Source of the DNA: Phycisphaerales bacterium
GTDB taxonomy: Bacteria > Planctomycetota > Phycisphaerae > Phycisphaerales > UBA1924
Direction: 5' to 3'
Assembly: GCA_021732675.1 (NCBI GenBank)
Contig: JAKFUN010000046.1
Coordinates: 1 to 37,232, forward strand
DNA length: 37,232 nucleotides
The translations under genes and the position numbers were made by a program. Positions 27,510 through 36,570 of this stretch are shown piece by piece. A model generated the notes under the pieces. It was not told the origin of the DNA, ran no database searches, and saw only the letters and a program-made list of their open reading frames with translations. Each line of letters starts with the position of its first letter. Position 1 is the first letter of the stretch.

Positions 27510-27995
27510 ATGACCCGGTCAACCGGCATAACTCGGGCGCTGGTCTGCCTCATTCTCGCGGCGCTGCTGCCTTTGTGTTGCTGCAGCGTTCGCGGTTGGT
27601 TCGGCGCGCCCGAATCAAACCTGGCGTGGAAATCGTCGGCATGCTCTGATTGCGTGGACGAGGCAGCCCAGCCCGAGGATGGCGGGCAGGACGCCGCCCT
27701 CTTGGGGGTGGACGAGGGGGCAGATTGTGTGGGTGAATCGTGCGCTGGCTCGGCGCTGCGGTGCTCGCGCCATCCTGCGGACGGGGACCACTGCAAGTGC
27801 GGGAAACATGACACGAAGATGCTGACCCAGGCATCGTTCGCGATTGAGTTCCCGATGCCTTTGTTGGTCGCGACGTTGAACTGGGTCGGCGCGATCGATC
27901 CCAATGGCTGCACGTCGACGCTGCGGGGCTACCCCGAGGCCCCGGTGCAGCCTTGCAATGCGTTGCTACGCCTGCACTGCGCGCTGGTGATCTAG
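27510..27995 (+). CDS. Small Cys/His-containing secreted or lipoprotein-like protein preceding the metal-efflux genes
   Basis: MTRSTGITRALVCLILAALLPLCCCSVRG signal; SACSDCVDE, CVGESCAG, HPADGDHCKCGKHDTK; located just upstream of CusB/CusA-like genes. Confidence 0.6.
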   Translation: MTRSTGITRALVCLILAALLPLCCCSVRGWFGAPESNLAWKSSACSDCVDEAAQPEDGGQDAALLGVDEGADCVGESCAGSALRCSRHPADGDHCKCGKHDTKMLTQASFAIEFPMPLLVATLNWVGAIDPNGCTSTLRGYPEAPVQPCNALLRLHCALVI

Positions 27996-28165
27996 CCTCT
28001 CCTACAAAGATAAGGGCTGGAGCCGCGCCGACTGTGGGCAGAACAGGCGTTGGGCCGTTGCCCCTTTGATACGACCGGCCCGGAAGATTGCTGGCGGGCG
28101 CACGCCGCGCCTTGCTCCCTATTCCTGATCGCACTGATCGACCTCCACCCATCCGGAGCATTCCT

Positions 28166-29557
28166 ATGGCTCGTGTACGCGCGGTTTATGTCGCAGGCGT
28201 TCTGGCCCTCGCCGGCGCGGCGATTCTCATTCCCGCCCAGGCTCATGAAGGGCACGCCAAGGCCGTCGCCTCGACAGTCGACCCAAATGCGCCCAAGAAG
28301 GTCTCGGCGGCCACGGCGCTGGCGATCGGTCTTAAGACCACCGAGGTGGACTTTGGGCAGGTCGAAGACGTGCTCCGCCTGACGGGGGTTGCCCGGCCCA
28401 GGCCGGAGCAAACGCGGGTCATTTCTTCACCCTTCGCGGGCATCACACGGAGCATCTCGGTTCGTCTGGGGGACACGGTCGTGCCGGGCGTGGTGTTGGC
28501 GGAGGTGGAGTCCCCCGAACTGGCCAAGCTGGCGTATGAACTTGGCCGTACGGGCGTCGAGCACGAAAAGCTGCTCGCTGAGGTTTCGGATGCGCAGGCC
28601 GAGGTAGCATCTTTGGAAATCGAGGTGCGATCGCTGGGTGAAGTAGCCGCCCTGACCGAGGCCGAAGTCGAACGCCTGACCGAGGCGGGAGAGAATGTGT
28701 CGGCCAACCTTCGCGCCCAGCGCCGCGTCGAGGCACTGCGTCTGACTGCCCAGGCCAAGACCCGCGAAATGGCGCTCGGGCAGGCCAAAGCACAACTGGC
28801 GTCGCTACAACGTCAGGCACAGGCGAGCGAGCTCGCCCGGGCGGGCCTTCGAGGGGCACTATCTGCCCAAGACCCCAGCCAGGCGTCGGAGGAGAGCCTG
28901 CCCGCCACCCACGGAGTGCTGCGCTTCCAAAGCCCAATCGGCGGAGTAGTAGTCCAGATTGGTGCGACAGTCGGGGGCGGCGTCGGTGCGGGAGAGGCCA
29001 TTCTCACCATTGTCAACCTGGACGCAGTCCAAGCGGAGAGCGACGTCCCCGAGGGGCTGCTCGGGCAGCTTGAATCAAGCTCGCCACTCAGGGTTCGCGT
29101 GCGCCCCGCTGCCGGCGGCGGGGCTTTGGCCGAGGGCGTAGTTCGCCTGGTTGGACCGGTGATCCATCCCACCCGGAGAACCGCGACGCTCATTGCCGAT
29201 GTGCCCAACCCAAGCGGGCTTTTCCGCGACGGCCAGAGCGTCGAGCTGTGGGTGGTGCGCCGCGCCAGCGAAAGCGTCCTCGTGGTACCCGCGTCGGCCG
29301 TTGTCAAAGAGGGCCCCCTGCAGTACGTCTTCGTGAAAGAGGGCACAGGCGACAAAGAAATGTACCTCAAGCGTGACATCGCAACCGGGGCACGCGACGA
29401 CCGTGTTGTCGAAGTTCGGCTCGGGCTGATCCCCGGCGACGTCGTCGTCTCTGAGGGCGCTTTCGGCCTCTCGCAGCTTCGCGGCTTTGTTCCCGGCAAC
29501 GCCGACGCGCCCCAAAGCCATGACGACACCGACGCTCATCACGGGCACGCTCACTGA
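28166..29557 (+). CDS. RND efflux periplasmic adaptor (CusB/CzcB-like)
   Basis: Signal peptide MARVRAVYVAGVLALAGAAILIPAQAHEGHA; VISSPFAGITRSISVRLGDTVVPGVVLAEVESPEL; LVVPASAVVKEGPLQYVFVKEG; His-rich tail DDTDAHHGHAH. Confidence 0.87.
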   Translation: MARVRAVYVAGVLALAGAAILIPAQAHEGHAKAVASTVDPNAPKKVSAATALAIGLKTTEVDFGQVEDVLRLTGVARPRPEQTRVISSPFAGITRSISVRLGDTVVPGVVLAEVESPELAKLAYELGRTGVEHEKLLAEVSDAQAEVASLEIEVRSLGEVAALTEAEVERLTEAGENVSANLRAQRRVEALRLTAQAKTREMALGQAKAQLASLQRQAQASELARAGLRGALSAQDPSQASEESLPATHGVLRFQSPIGGVVVQIGATVGGGVGAGEAILTIVNLDAVQAESDVPEGLLGQLESSSPLRVRVRPAAGGGALAEGVVRLVGPVIHPTRRTATLIADVPNPSGLFRDGQSVELWVVRRASESVLVVPASAVVKEGPLQYVFVKEGTGDKEMYLKRDIATGARDDRVVEVRLGLIPGDVVVSEGAFGLSQLRGFVPGNADAPQSHDDTDAHHGHAH

Positions 29558-29599
29558 TCTCCGGTCGCCCGACTGGCCCAAAGAAGAAGGACCGATCTC

Positions 29600-32500
29600 G
29601 TGCTGAACTGGATCATCAGATCATCCCTGAACAACCGCGTGCTGGTGCTCATCGCGGCGTTGCTGCTCGTGGTCTATGGCATGTACATCACTGCCAAGAC
29701 CCCCACCGACGTGCTGCCCGACCTCAACCGCCCGGTGGTCACCATCTTCACCGAAGCCCCCGGGCTCGCACCGGAAGAGGTTGAGGCCCAGGTGACCTTC
29801 GTCATCGAATCCGCTGTGAACGGGTCGCCTGGGGTTGAGCGCGTCCGCAGCGTCTCTTCGCTGGGGCTCTCGATCGTCTTTGTCGAGTTTCAGTGGAGCA
29901 CCGACCTCAGGTACAACCGCCAAGTTGTGACCGAACGCCTGGCGACCCTGGCTGGGCGCCTCCCCCCCGGGGCTGTTCCTGCGATGACCCCCGCCACCAG
30001 CATCATGGGGGAGATCGCCCTCATCAGCGTCTCCAGCAAGTCCATGTCGCCGATGGATGTTCGCACCTTCGCGGAGTTCACCCTGCGCCCCGCGATCTTG
30101 TCGATTCCCGGCATCGCACAGGTCACGGCCCAGGGGGGGGACCTCAAGCAGTATCGCGTGCAGGTTGATCCCGACAAGCTGAGGACCTTTGGGCTGACCC
30201 TGGAGGATGTGGAGTTAGCGCTGAGGGCCGCCAACAAGAACACCGGTGGGGGCTTTCTCACGCAGGGGGCGCAGGAGCTGGTGGTCCGCAATATCGGGCG
30301 CGTGCAGAGTGCCTCGGACATCGCGTCTTCCCTCATCGCCACCCTACCCGGTGATTCCGGATCACTCCCCCGGCCCGTGCTGGTGAGCGACGTCGCAACG
30401 GTGATCGAAGCTGGCCCCAGCATCAAGCGGGGCGACGGCTCGGACAACGCCTCGCCCGCTGTGATCATGGCGATCCAGAAGCAGCCCGGGGCGGACACGC
30501 TCTCGCTCACAAGGGCGCTGGACGACACCATTGCCCAGCTTCGCCCCACGCTGCCCCCAGGGATCGAGATCAACGCCGATGTCTTCCGGCAATCGCACTT
30601 CATCCATGCCGCGATCACCAATGTGATCCACGCCCTTCGCGACGGGGCCGTTCTGGTGGTCATTGTGCTCGTGCTCTTCCTGATGAACGTGCGCACGACG
30701 CTGGTGACCCTCACGGCCCTCCCGCTGTCGATCGCCACGACCATGCTGGTCTTCCACTGGGTGGGGCTGAGCGTGAACACCATGACGCTCGGGGGATTGG
30801 CGATCGCCATCGGCGAGCTGGTTGACGACGCGGTGGTGGACGTGGAAAACGTCTACCGGCGACTGGGCGAAAATCGACGCTCGGCCAGCCCCAAACCGGT
30901 CGCCACGATCGTCTTCGAGGCCTCCAGCGAGATTCGCAACCCCATCATTCTCGGCACGATCATCGTAAACCTGGTCTTCCTGCCGGCGTTCTTTCTCCCG
31001 GGGATCGAAGGCCGCCTCTTCGCTCCGCTCGCGAGCGCGTACATCGTCAGCATCTTCGCCTCCCTCCTGGTAGCCCTTACCACGACGCCCGTGCTGGCCT
31101 TCTACCTCCTCCCGGGCATCAAACGCATGACCCACGGCGAAGACGGACTGCTGCTTCGCCTTTGCAAGCGATTGGCGCTGCGCTCGTACGCCATCTCGAT
31201 GCCCCGCCCAGTAACGGTGCTCTCCATTCTGGGGCTCCTGGTGGCGGGCGCATTGCTTTTGGTAACTCGTCTAGGCTCGGAGTTTCTGCCCGCGTTCAAC
31301 GAGGGGACCGCGGTGGTTTCGTTCTATGGGCGCCCGGGCTTGTCGCTGGACGAGTCCAATCGGCTGGGCAATCGGGCGGAGGAGTTGATTCTTTCTATCC
31401 CGCAGGTGAAGAGCACGGCCAGGCGCACAGGCCGCGCGGAGCAGGACGAGCACGCCCAAGGGGTTCATGCCAGCGAAATCGAGGTTGACTTCTGGACCGA
31501 AGACGAAGCTCGCAATCCGAAAACCCCTTCGACTTCGGCGGGCAGACGCCCGCCTCCCGCAGGAGCGATTGTCTCGCGCGAGGCGGCCTTCTCGCAGATC
31601 GAGGAGAAGCTGGAAGCGTTTCCGGGCATCTCGGTGGGCATCGGCCAGCCGATCAGCCACCGGATAGAGCACCTGCTGTCAGGGGTGCGTGCCCAAGTTG
31701 CGATCAAGATCTTTGGCGATGACCTGGGCACACTGCGAGCGCTGGCCAACCAGGCCAAGGCGGCGATGGAAGGAATCCCCGGTGTTGCCGACTTGCAGGT
31801 CGAGCAGCAGGTGCTGGTGCCGCAGTTGCACATGAGCGTTGATCGGGCCGCCGCAGCCCGGTTCGGCTTCACGCCCGCGATGTTGACTGATGCGATGGAA
31901 ACCGCGACCAAGGGGCGCGTTGTGGGCCAGGTGCTCGACGGCCTCAAGGTCTTCGACATCTCGCTCACGCTGGACGAAGCACATCGCAAAGACCCGGCCA
32001 CCCTCGGCCAACTGACGCTCGTTTCACCCACCGGGGCGATCGTTTTGCTGAGCGATGTTGCCACACTGGTCGAGAAGCCGGGGCCCAATGAAATTCAGCG
32101 CGAAAGCCTGCGCCGGCGGATCATCGTCTCCGCCAATGTGCGCGGGCGCGACCTCGGATCCACGGTGCAGGAGATCCAGGCGTCGATCGCCCTGGACCTA
32201 GAGCTCCCCGAGGGGTACACCATCCAGTACGGCGGGCTCTATGAAGCTCAGCAAGAATCCACCCGCTTGCTGCTGGCGGTTGGGCTTGCGTCGTTGCTGG
32301 GGGTGTTCGTCATTCTGCTCACCCACTATCGCTCGGCGATGATCGCCGCCCAGATCATGCTCAATGTCCCCTTCGCGTTGATCGGAAGCGTCGCCGCACT
32401 GGCCCTGGCGCGAGAACCCTTCAGCATCGCGTCACTGGTAGGCTTCATCTCGCTGACCGGGCTCGCGGCCCGCAACGGCATCCTCATGATCAGCCACTAC

Positions 32501-32932
32501 ATTCACCTCATGACCCACGAGCGTCAACCCTGGAGCAAAGCACTCATCATCCGCGGGAGCCAGGAGCGGGTCGCGCCGGTGCTCATGACTGCCCTGACCG
32601 CCGGAATCGCGCTCGTGCCTTTAGTGCTGAGCAAGGGCGAACCCGGAAAGGAGATTCTCTACCCGGTGGCGCTGGTCATCCTCGGGGGACTGTGTACCAG
32701 CACGCTGCTGGACTTTTTCGTCACCCCCGCCGTCTTCTATCGCTTCGGCAAGCAGGCTGCCCAGCGCCTGGCGGACGAGCATCTCACGAAACATGGCGGG
32801 GCTGCCCAAGCTCCCGCGTCAACGCTGCACACCCACATCGCGCCCATGGCAGAGGCGGGCGATGAGGGGTCCCAATCCGCCCCTGCCAGCCCTCCAGCTC
32901 AACCCGGCAGCACTGCGGGCTCAGCTCCATAA
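29600..32932 (+). CDS. Heavy-metal RND efflux permease (CusA/CzcA family)
   Basis: LPDLNRPVVTIFTEAPGLAPEEVEAQVTFVIESAVNGSPGVERVRSVSS; GGLAIAIGELVDDAVVDVENVYRRL; GIGQPISHRIEHLLSGVRAQVAIKIFG; GTG start at 29600. Confidence 0.93.
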   Translation: MLNWIIRSSLNNRVLVLIAALLLVVYGMYITAKTPTDVLPDLNRPVVTIFTEAPGLAPEEVEAQVTFVIESAVNGSPGVERVRSVSSLGLSIVFVEFQWSTDLRYNRQVVTERLATLAGRLPPGAVPAMTPATSIMGEIALISVSSKSMSPMDVRTFAEFTLRPAILSIPGIAQVTAQGGDLKQYRVQVDPDKLRTFGLTLEDVELALRAANKNTGGGFLTQGAQELVVRNIGRVQSASDIASSLIATLPGDSGSLPRPVLVSDVATVIEAGPSIKRGDGSDNASPAVIMAIQKQPGADTLSLTRALDDTIAQLRPTLPPGIEINADVFRQSHFIHAAITNVIHALRDGAVLVVIVLVLFLMNVRTTLVTLTALPLSIATTMLVFHWVGLSVNTMTLGGLAIAIGELVDDAVVDVENVYRRLGENRRSASPKPVATIVFEASSEIRNPIILGTIIVNLVFLPAFFLPGIEGRLFAPLASAYIVSIFASLLVALTTTPVLAFYLLPGIKRMTHGEDGLLLRLCKRLALRSYAISMPRPVTVLSILGLLVAGALLLVTRLGSEFLPAFNEGTAVVSFYGRPGLSLDESNRLGNRAEELILSIPQVKSTARRTGRAEQDEHAQGVHASEIEVDFWTEDEARNPKTPSTSAGRRPPPAGAIVSREAAFSQIEEKLEAFPGISVGIGQPISHRIEHLLSGVRAQVAIKIFGDDLGTLRALANQAKAAMEGIPGVADLQVEQQVLVPQLHMSVDRAAAARFGFTPAMLTDAMETATKGRVVGQVLDGLKVFDISLTLDEAHRKDPATLGQLTLVSPTGAIVLLSDVATLVEKPGPNEIQRESLRRRIIVSANVRGRDLGSTVQEIQASIALDLELPEGYTIQYGGLYEAQQESTRLLLAVGLASLLGVFVILLTHYRSAMIAAQIMLNVPFALIGSVAALALAREPFSIASLVGFISLTGLAARNGILMISHYIHLMTHERQPWSKALIIRGSQERVAPVLMTALTAGIALVPLVLSKGEPGKEILYPVALVILGGLCTSTLLDFFVTPAVFYRFGKQAAQRLADEHLTKHGGAAQAPASTLHTHIAPMAEAGDEGSQSAPASPPAQPGSTAGSAP
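31537..31554. repeat. Perfect GC-rich hairpin within the CusA-like CDS
   Basis: GGCGGGC-AGAC-GCCCGCC inside codons for SAGRRPPPAG, in a linker that looks longer than usual. Confidence 0.5.
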
Positions 32933-32944
32933 AGGAATTCACTG

Positions 32945-34285
32945 ATGGCATCTCACGTACTGGCTCGCCTGGTGGCCGCCCTCGGGGCGAGCACTCTCTG
33001 GGCATCATCGCTCATGGCCCAGCCTGCCCCCGCCACGCAAACCCAGCCCGCTCACGACCACTCGCACGCCGAAGTGACGACGCCCACGAACTTCTCCGCG
33101 GCGCTGCGCGACATCTCCGACCACATGGCCGACCTGGCACGCGAACTGGGCGGGCAGAACCTCGACGCGGCACACGAACACTCCGACGCGATCAGTTCGC
33201 TGGCAAAGTCGCTGGGCGCGTTGGCCTTCAAGCCCGACTCGGGCGTGCCCAAAGAGAAGATCAAGGAGATCAACAAGGCGGGCAAGGCACTGGCAGACGC
33301 CTGCGACGGGGTACACGACGCCAGCGAGAAACACGATATTGGGGCCGCCACTCTCGCCCACGCCCAGATGAAGGAACGCCACGCCTTGCTCGTCGCGCTC
33401 GCGCCAGACGTCGCCGTCGCGCTCGCCGCGACCTACGCCTGCCCCATGCACTGTGAAGGCGACAAGACCTACAGCAAGCCGGGCAACTGCCCCGACTGCA
33501 ACATGCACCTGAAGCTTCAAACTCCCGCGACGTACTCCGTTTCGGTTATCGCAACGGGCGGCAGGCTCATCGCTGGCAAGCCTGCCTCTCTCGTCTTCAC
33601 CCTCAAAGACCCCGCCGGCACGCCCGTGGCAGCACTCGAAACGGTACACGAAAAGGTCTTGCATCTGCTGATTGTCTCGAAGGACCTCGCATGGTTCGCC
33701 CACGAGCACCCGACCCTTCAGAAAGACGGCACCTTCACCCTCGACTTCACATTTCCCGCCGGCGGGGAGTTCGTGCTCTACAACGATTTCACCCCACCCA
33801 AAGTCGGGCAGCAGGTGGTCCGCGTCCCGCTCAACGTCGAGGGCAAGCCCGCGCCCCTCATGCCGCTCTCGCCCGACGCACAGGCTTCAAAGACCATCGA
33901 CGGATACGCCGTTGCGCTCGATGCGTCTGGGCCCATCAAGACCGGGGGCGAGACCGTGCTTTCGTTCTCAATCTCTAAGGACGGGCAACCCGTCACCACG
34001 CTGGCAACTTACCTTGGCGCCTTTGGACACTTGGTTGTGATCAGCGAAGACGGCACCCAGTTCGTGCATTCGCATCCCCACGAGGACGGCCAGGCACACG
34101 CTACGGGTGGGCCCATGGTTGACTTCGCAGCCCACTTCAACCAACCCGGGCTTTACAAGGCCTGGGGGCAGTTCAACGTCGGCTCTCGGGAACACGAACG
34201 GGTGATCACCGTTCCCTTCACCTTTGTGGTCGCCAAAGGCGAAGCACAGGGCGAAACCCCCACCCATCATCACGACCATAAATAA
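32945..34285 (+). CDS. Secreted multi-domain metal-binding protein: helical N-domain, heavy-metal-binding domain (HMBD), duplicated beta-sandwich-like C-domains
   Basis: Signal peptide; YACPMHCEGDKTYSKPGNCPDCNMHLKL (HMBD); repeated HLLIVSKDLAWFAHEHP / HLVVISEDGTQFVHSHPHED; HHHDHK C-terminus. Confidence 0.8.
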   Translation: MASHVLARLVAALGASTLWASSLMAQPAPATQTQPAHDHSHAEVTTPTNFSAALRDISDHMADLARELGGQNLDAAHEHSDAISSLAKSLGALAFKPDSGVPKEKIKEINKAGKALADACDGVHDASEKHDIGAATLAHAQMKERHALLVALAPDVAVALAATYACPMHCEGDKTYSKPGNCPDCNMHLKLQTPATYSVSVIATGGRLIAGKPASLVFTLKDPAGTPVAALETVHEKVLHLLIVSKDLAWFAHEHPTLQKDGTFTLDFTFPAGGEFVLYNDFTPPKVGQQVVRVPLNVEGKPAPLMPLSPDAQASKTIDGYAVALDASGPIKTGGETVLSFSISKDGQPVTTLATYLGAFGHLVVISEDGTQFVHSHPHEDGQAHATGGPMVDFAAHFNQPGLYKAWGQFNVGSREHERVITVPFTFVVAKGEAQGETPTHHHDHK

Positions 34286-34293
34286 GCCCCTTC

Positions 34294-34325
34294 GCGGCGG
34301 CTTCGGCCAGCGCCGACACCGCCGC
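34294..34325 (+). other. Intergenic hairpin between the HMBD protein and TolC-like genes
   Basis: GCGGCGG (34294-34300)/CCGCCGC (34319-34325); no U tract. Confidence 0.35.
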
Positions 34326-34347
34326 TTGAACTTCGGAGATTGCAGTC

Positions 34348-35739
34348 ATGCTGAGCCTGCCGTTTCATGTTGGTCCGGTCTCTCGCCTCGCACGGTCCGC
34401 TGCCCTCCTGGGGGGATTGACGTTTGCCGGAGGCTGCGCGTCGCTCGATCCGGCGCCTGACGTTGATCGCGCGGAACATCTGGTCGCGGATCGCGCGGGG
34501 GCCCTCCCGGACTGGACCCAGCCCTGGGAGCCCGCGCTCGGACTGTGGGACGGTCACGCGCCGCTCCGGCTTCAGACGGCGCTGGAGATGGCGCTCCGCA
34601 ACAATCGCGATCTGAGGGCAGAGGTTGAGCGGATCGCGGCGTCGCGTGCCGATCTGGTGCAATCGGGGCTCTTGCCCAATCCGGTATTGGGCGTGACTCT
34701 GCGCTTTCCGTTTGACCCCATCAGCGGCGGCTCGTTTGTTGGGGCCCAGGTGGTCCAGGCCTTCACCGCCCTGTGGCTGCGCGACGGACGCATTGCAGCC
34801 TCTGAGGCCCGCCTCAACCAAACCATACTCGACGTCTCCGATCGCGCACTCAGCCTAGTGGCCGAAGTGAAAGCTTCCCACGCCCGGCTTGCCTTTGGCC
34901 AACACTTGCTTCAGTTGGGGGGCCAGTCCGTTCAGGTGCTGGAGGCCTCGACGCTCGCGGCGGAGGCGAGGGTCCGTGCTGGCGAGGCTTCTCAGGCCGA
35001 GATCACCCGGGCGCTTCAGGCTGAAGCCATCGCGAGGGCGGCCCAGGACGGAATCGTCCGTGAACTGGCGAAGGAACGCCGGCGATTGCTCGAACTGATT
35101 GGCTTTGCGGGCGAAAGCGCGGAGTGGCCTGTCGAAGAACCTCCGCCGCCCGACCCTGTGCCTGTGATTGATGAAGCTGACGCGGTGATGCTGGCGATCA
35201 CCCAGCGCCTGGACACCGCCGCGGCCAGTCTTATCGTCGACGCCCAGCGCGCCGAACTCTCCACCGAAGAACTGGGCCGCCTGAAGGACTTCGGGCTCGG
35301 CGCTGACTTTGAACGCGAAGTCGACGGCCAACGCACCATCGGACCGGTGATCGAAGCGAGCATCCCGATCTTCGACACCAACCAGGCCCAGATCGCCAAA
35401 GCAGGAGCACTCGCGCGGGCGTCGCTGGCGAAGTACGAAGCGGTGCGCCAGCGAGCGATTCGCGAGGTTCGCGTGGCCTGGATGGGGCTTGCCGGCGCGA
35501 CTCGTCTGGCCTCTCAGTTTCGCGAGCGCGAACTGGCGCTCAGTGAACAACTGCTCGCACTCTCGCAGAGGTCGCTCGCCTCTGGCCAGGGCGACCTTTC
35601 GGGCTTGCTCAATGCCCGACAGATGCTTCTAGAGGCCCGGAGCGCACTCGTCGCCCTGGAACGCGAAGCCACCCTCGCAAACATCAACTTCGAACGGGCC
35701 CTTGGGGGAGCGATCGCCAGCAATCCGGGCGAGCACTAG
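34348..35739 (+). CDS. TolC-family outer-membrane efflux lipoprotein (CusC-like)
   Basis: Lipoprotein signal GGLTFAGGCASLDP; LQTALEMALRNNRDLRAEVERIAASRADLVQSGLLPNPVLGV; second OEP repeat with EASIPIFDTNQAQIAKAGALARA. Confidence 0.87.
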   Translation: MLSLPFHVGPVSRLARSAALLGGLTFAGGCASLDPAPDVDRAEHLVADRAGALPDWTQPWEPALGLWDGHAPLRLQTALEMALRNNRDLRAEVERIAASRADLVQSGLLPNPVLGVTLRFPFDPISGGSFVGAQVVQAFTALWLRDGRIAASEARLNQTILDVSDRALSLVAEVKASHARLAFGQHLLQLGGQSVQVLEASTLAAEARVRAGEASQAEITRALQAEAIARAAQDGIVRELAKERRRLLELIGFAGESAEWPVEEPPPPDPVPVIDEADAVMLAITQRLDTAAASLIVDAQRAELSTEELGRLKDFGLGADFEREVDGQRTIGPVIEASIPIFDTNQAQIAKAGALARASLAKYEAVRQRAIREVRVAWMGLAGATRLASQFRERELALSEQLLALSQRSLASGQGDLSGLLNARQMLLEARSALVALEREATLANINFERALGGAIASNPGEH

Positions 35740-35744
35740 CTCCA

Positions 35745-36533
35745 TCACCCAAGCTGCTTGCACACCAGGATGCACTGATCATCCTGAGGGGCCGCCCCGT
35801 GCTCGTGCTGCCTGAGCGCCCGCACGATCGCGTCACACACGCCCTGTGCCGTCGCGTCGTTGGCCGGGCCGAGCGCGTCGATCAACCCACGCAACCCAAA
35901 CTCTGTCCCACCCACGGCCCGAGCCTCCGTGATCCCGTCGGTGTACAACACGAGCGCATCCCCAGCATGAAAGACTGAAGCAATCGTCGGAGGGGCAATC
36001 TCGGGCAGAATCCCCAGCGGCACCGAGCCTTCCCCGTTCACCATTTCGAGCTCGCCGCCAGCGCGTCGGATGATCGCGGGAGGGTGACCACAGTTGCCGC
36101 TGTAGAACACCTGCGCAGCAGGATCCAGCGAAACAAAGAACGCGGTGATGAACATCCCCGGAACCGCGATCTCGTTGACGATCGCGTTCACGTCCTGCGG
36201 CGCCGACTCGCGAAGCCGACCAAACACCCGGAACGCCGCCAGTGCGCTGCGGAGGGCAGCCATCATCACCGCCGCCACCGCCCCATGCCCCGCGACGTCC
36301 GCAACCACAAACCCCATTCGCCCATCGGCGAAGGGTTGAAAGCCGTAAAAGTCACCCCCGGCTGCCTCGCAGGGGCGGTAGTACACGGCAAACTCATACC
36401 CCGGCACCGTGGGCACGCTGGCGGGCAGAAGATATCGCTGGAGCTGGGCCATCGCCTCCGCCCCGGCCTCAAGCGTCGGCCCCGCCTCTCGCGAAGTCTG
36501 GGGCGCGGGAATCTGTGGTGGCGGAGTTGACAT
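35745..36533 (-). CDS. PP2C-type serine/threonine phosphatase (SpoIIE/RsbU domain)
   Basis: AQLQRYLLPASVPTVPGYEFAVYYRPCEAAGGDFYGFQPFADGRMGFVVADVAGHGAVAAVMMAALRSALAA..YSGNCGHPPAII..LVLYTDGITEARAVGGTEFG. Confidence 0.92.
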   Translation of the reverse strand: MSTPPPQIPAPQTSREAGPTLEAGAEAMAQLQRYLLPASVPTVPGYEFAVYYRPCEAAGGDFYGFQPFADGRMGFVVADVAGHGAVAAVMMAALRSALAAFRVFGRLRESAPQDVNAIVNEIAVPGMFITAFFVSLDPAAQVFYSGNCGHPPAIIRRAGGELEMVNGEGSVPLGILPEIAPPTIASVFHAGDALVLYTDGITEARAVGGTEFGLRGLIDALGPANDATAQGVCDAIVRALRQHEHGAAPQDDQCILVCKQLG

Positions 36534-36570
36534 AGTCTTTTAGAGTATTTACTCTATGGGCTGATGTCAA
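36527..36570. promoter_or_regulatory. Overlapping symmetric divergent promoters with central inverted-repeat operator
   Basis: + strand TTGACA 36527-32, N17, TACTCT 36550-55, N8, ATG 36564; - strand TTGACA 36570-65, N17, TACTCT 36547-42, N8, ATG 36533; centre TAGAGTA-TT-TACTCTA. Confidence 0.8.

Noticed and set aside
26081-27913. 610-aa minus-strand ORF opposite murJ
   Set aside because: Arg/His/Pro-rich shadow ORF in high-GC DNA antisense to a confident MurJ; no recognisable domain.
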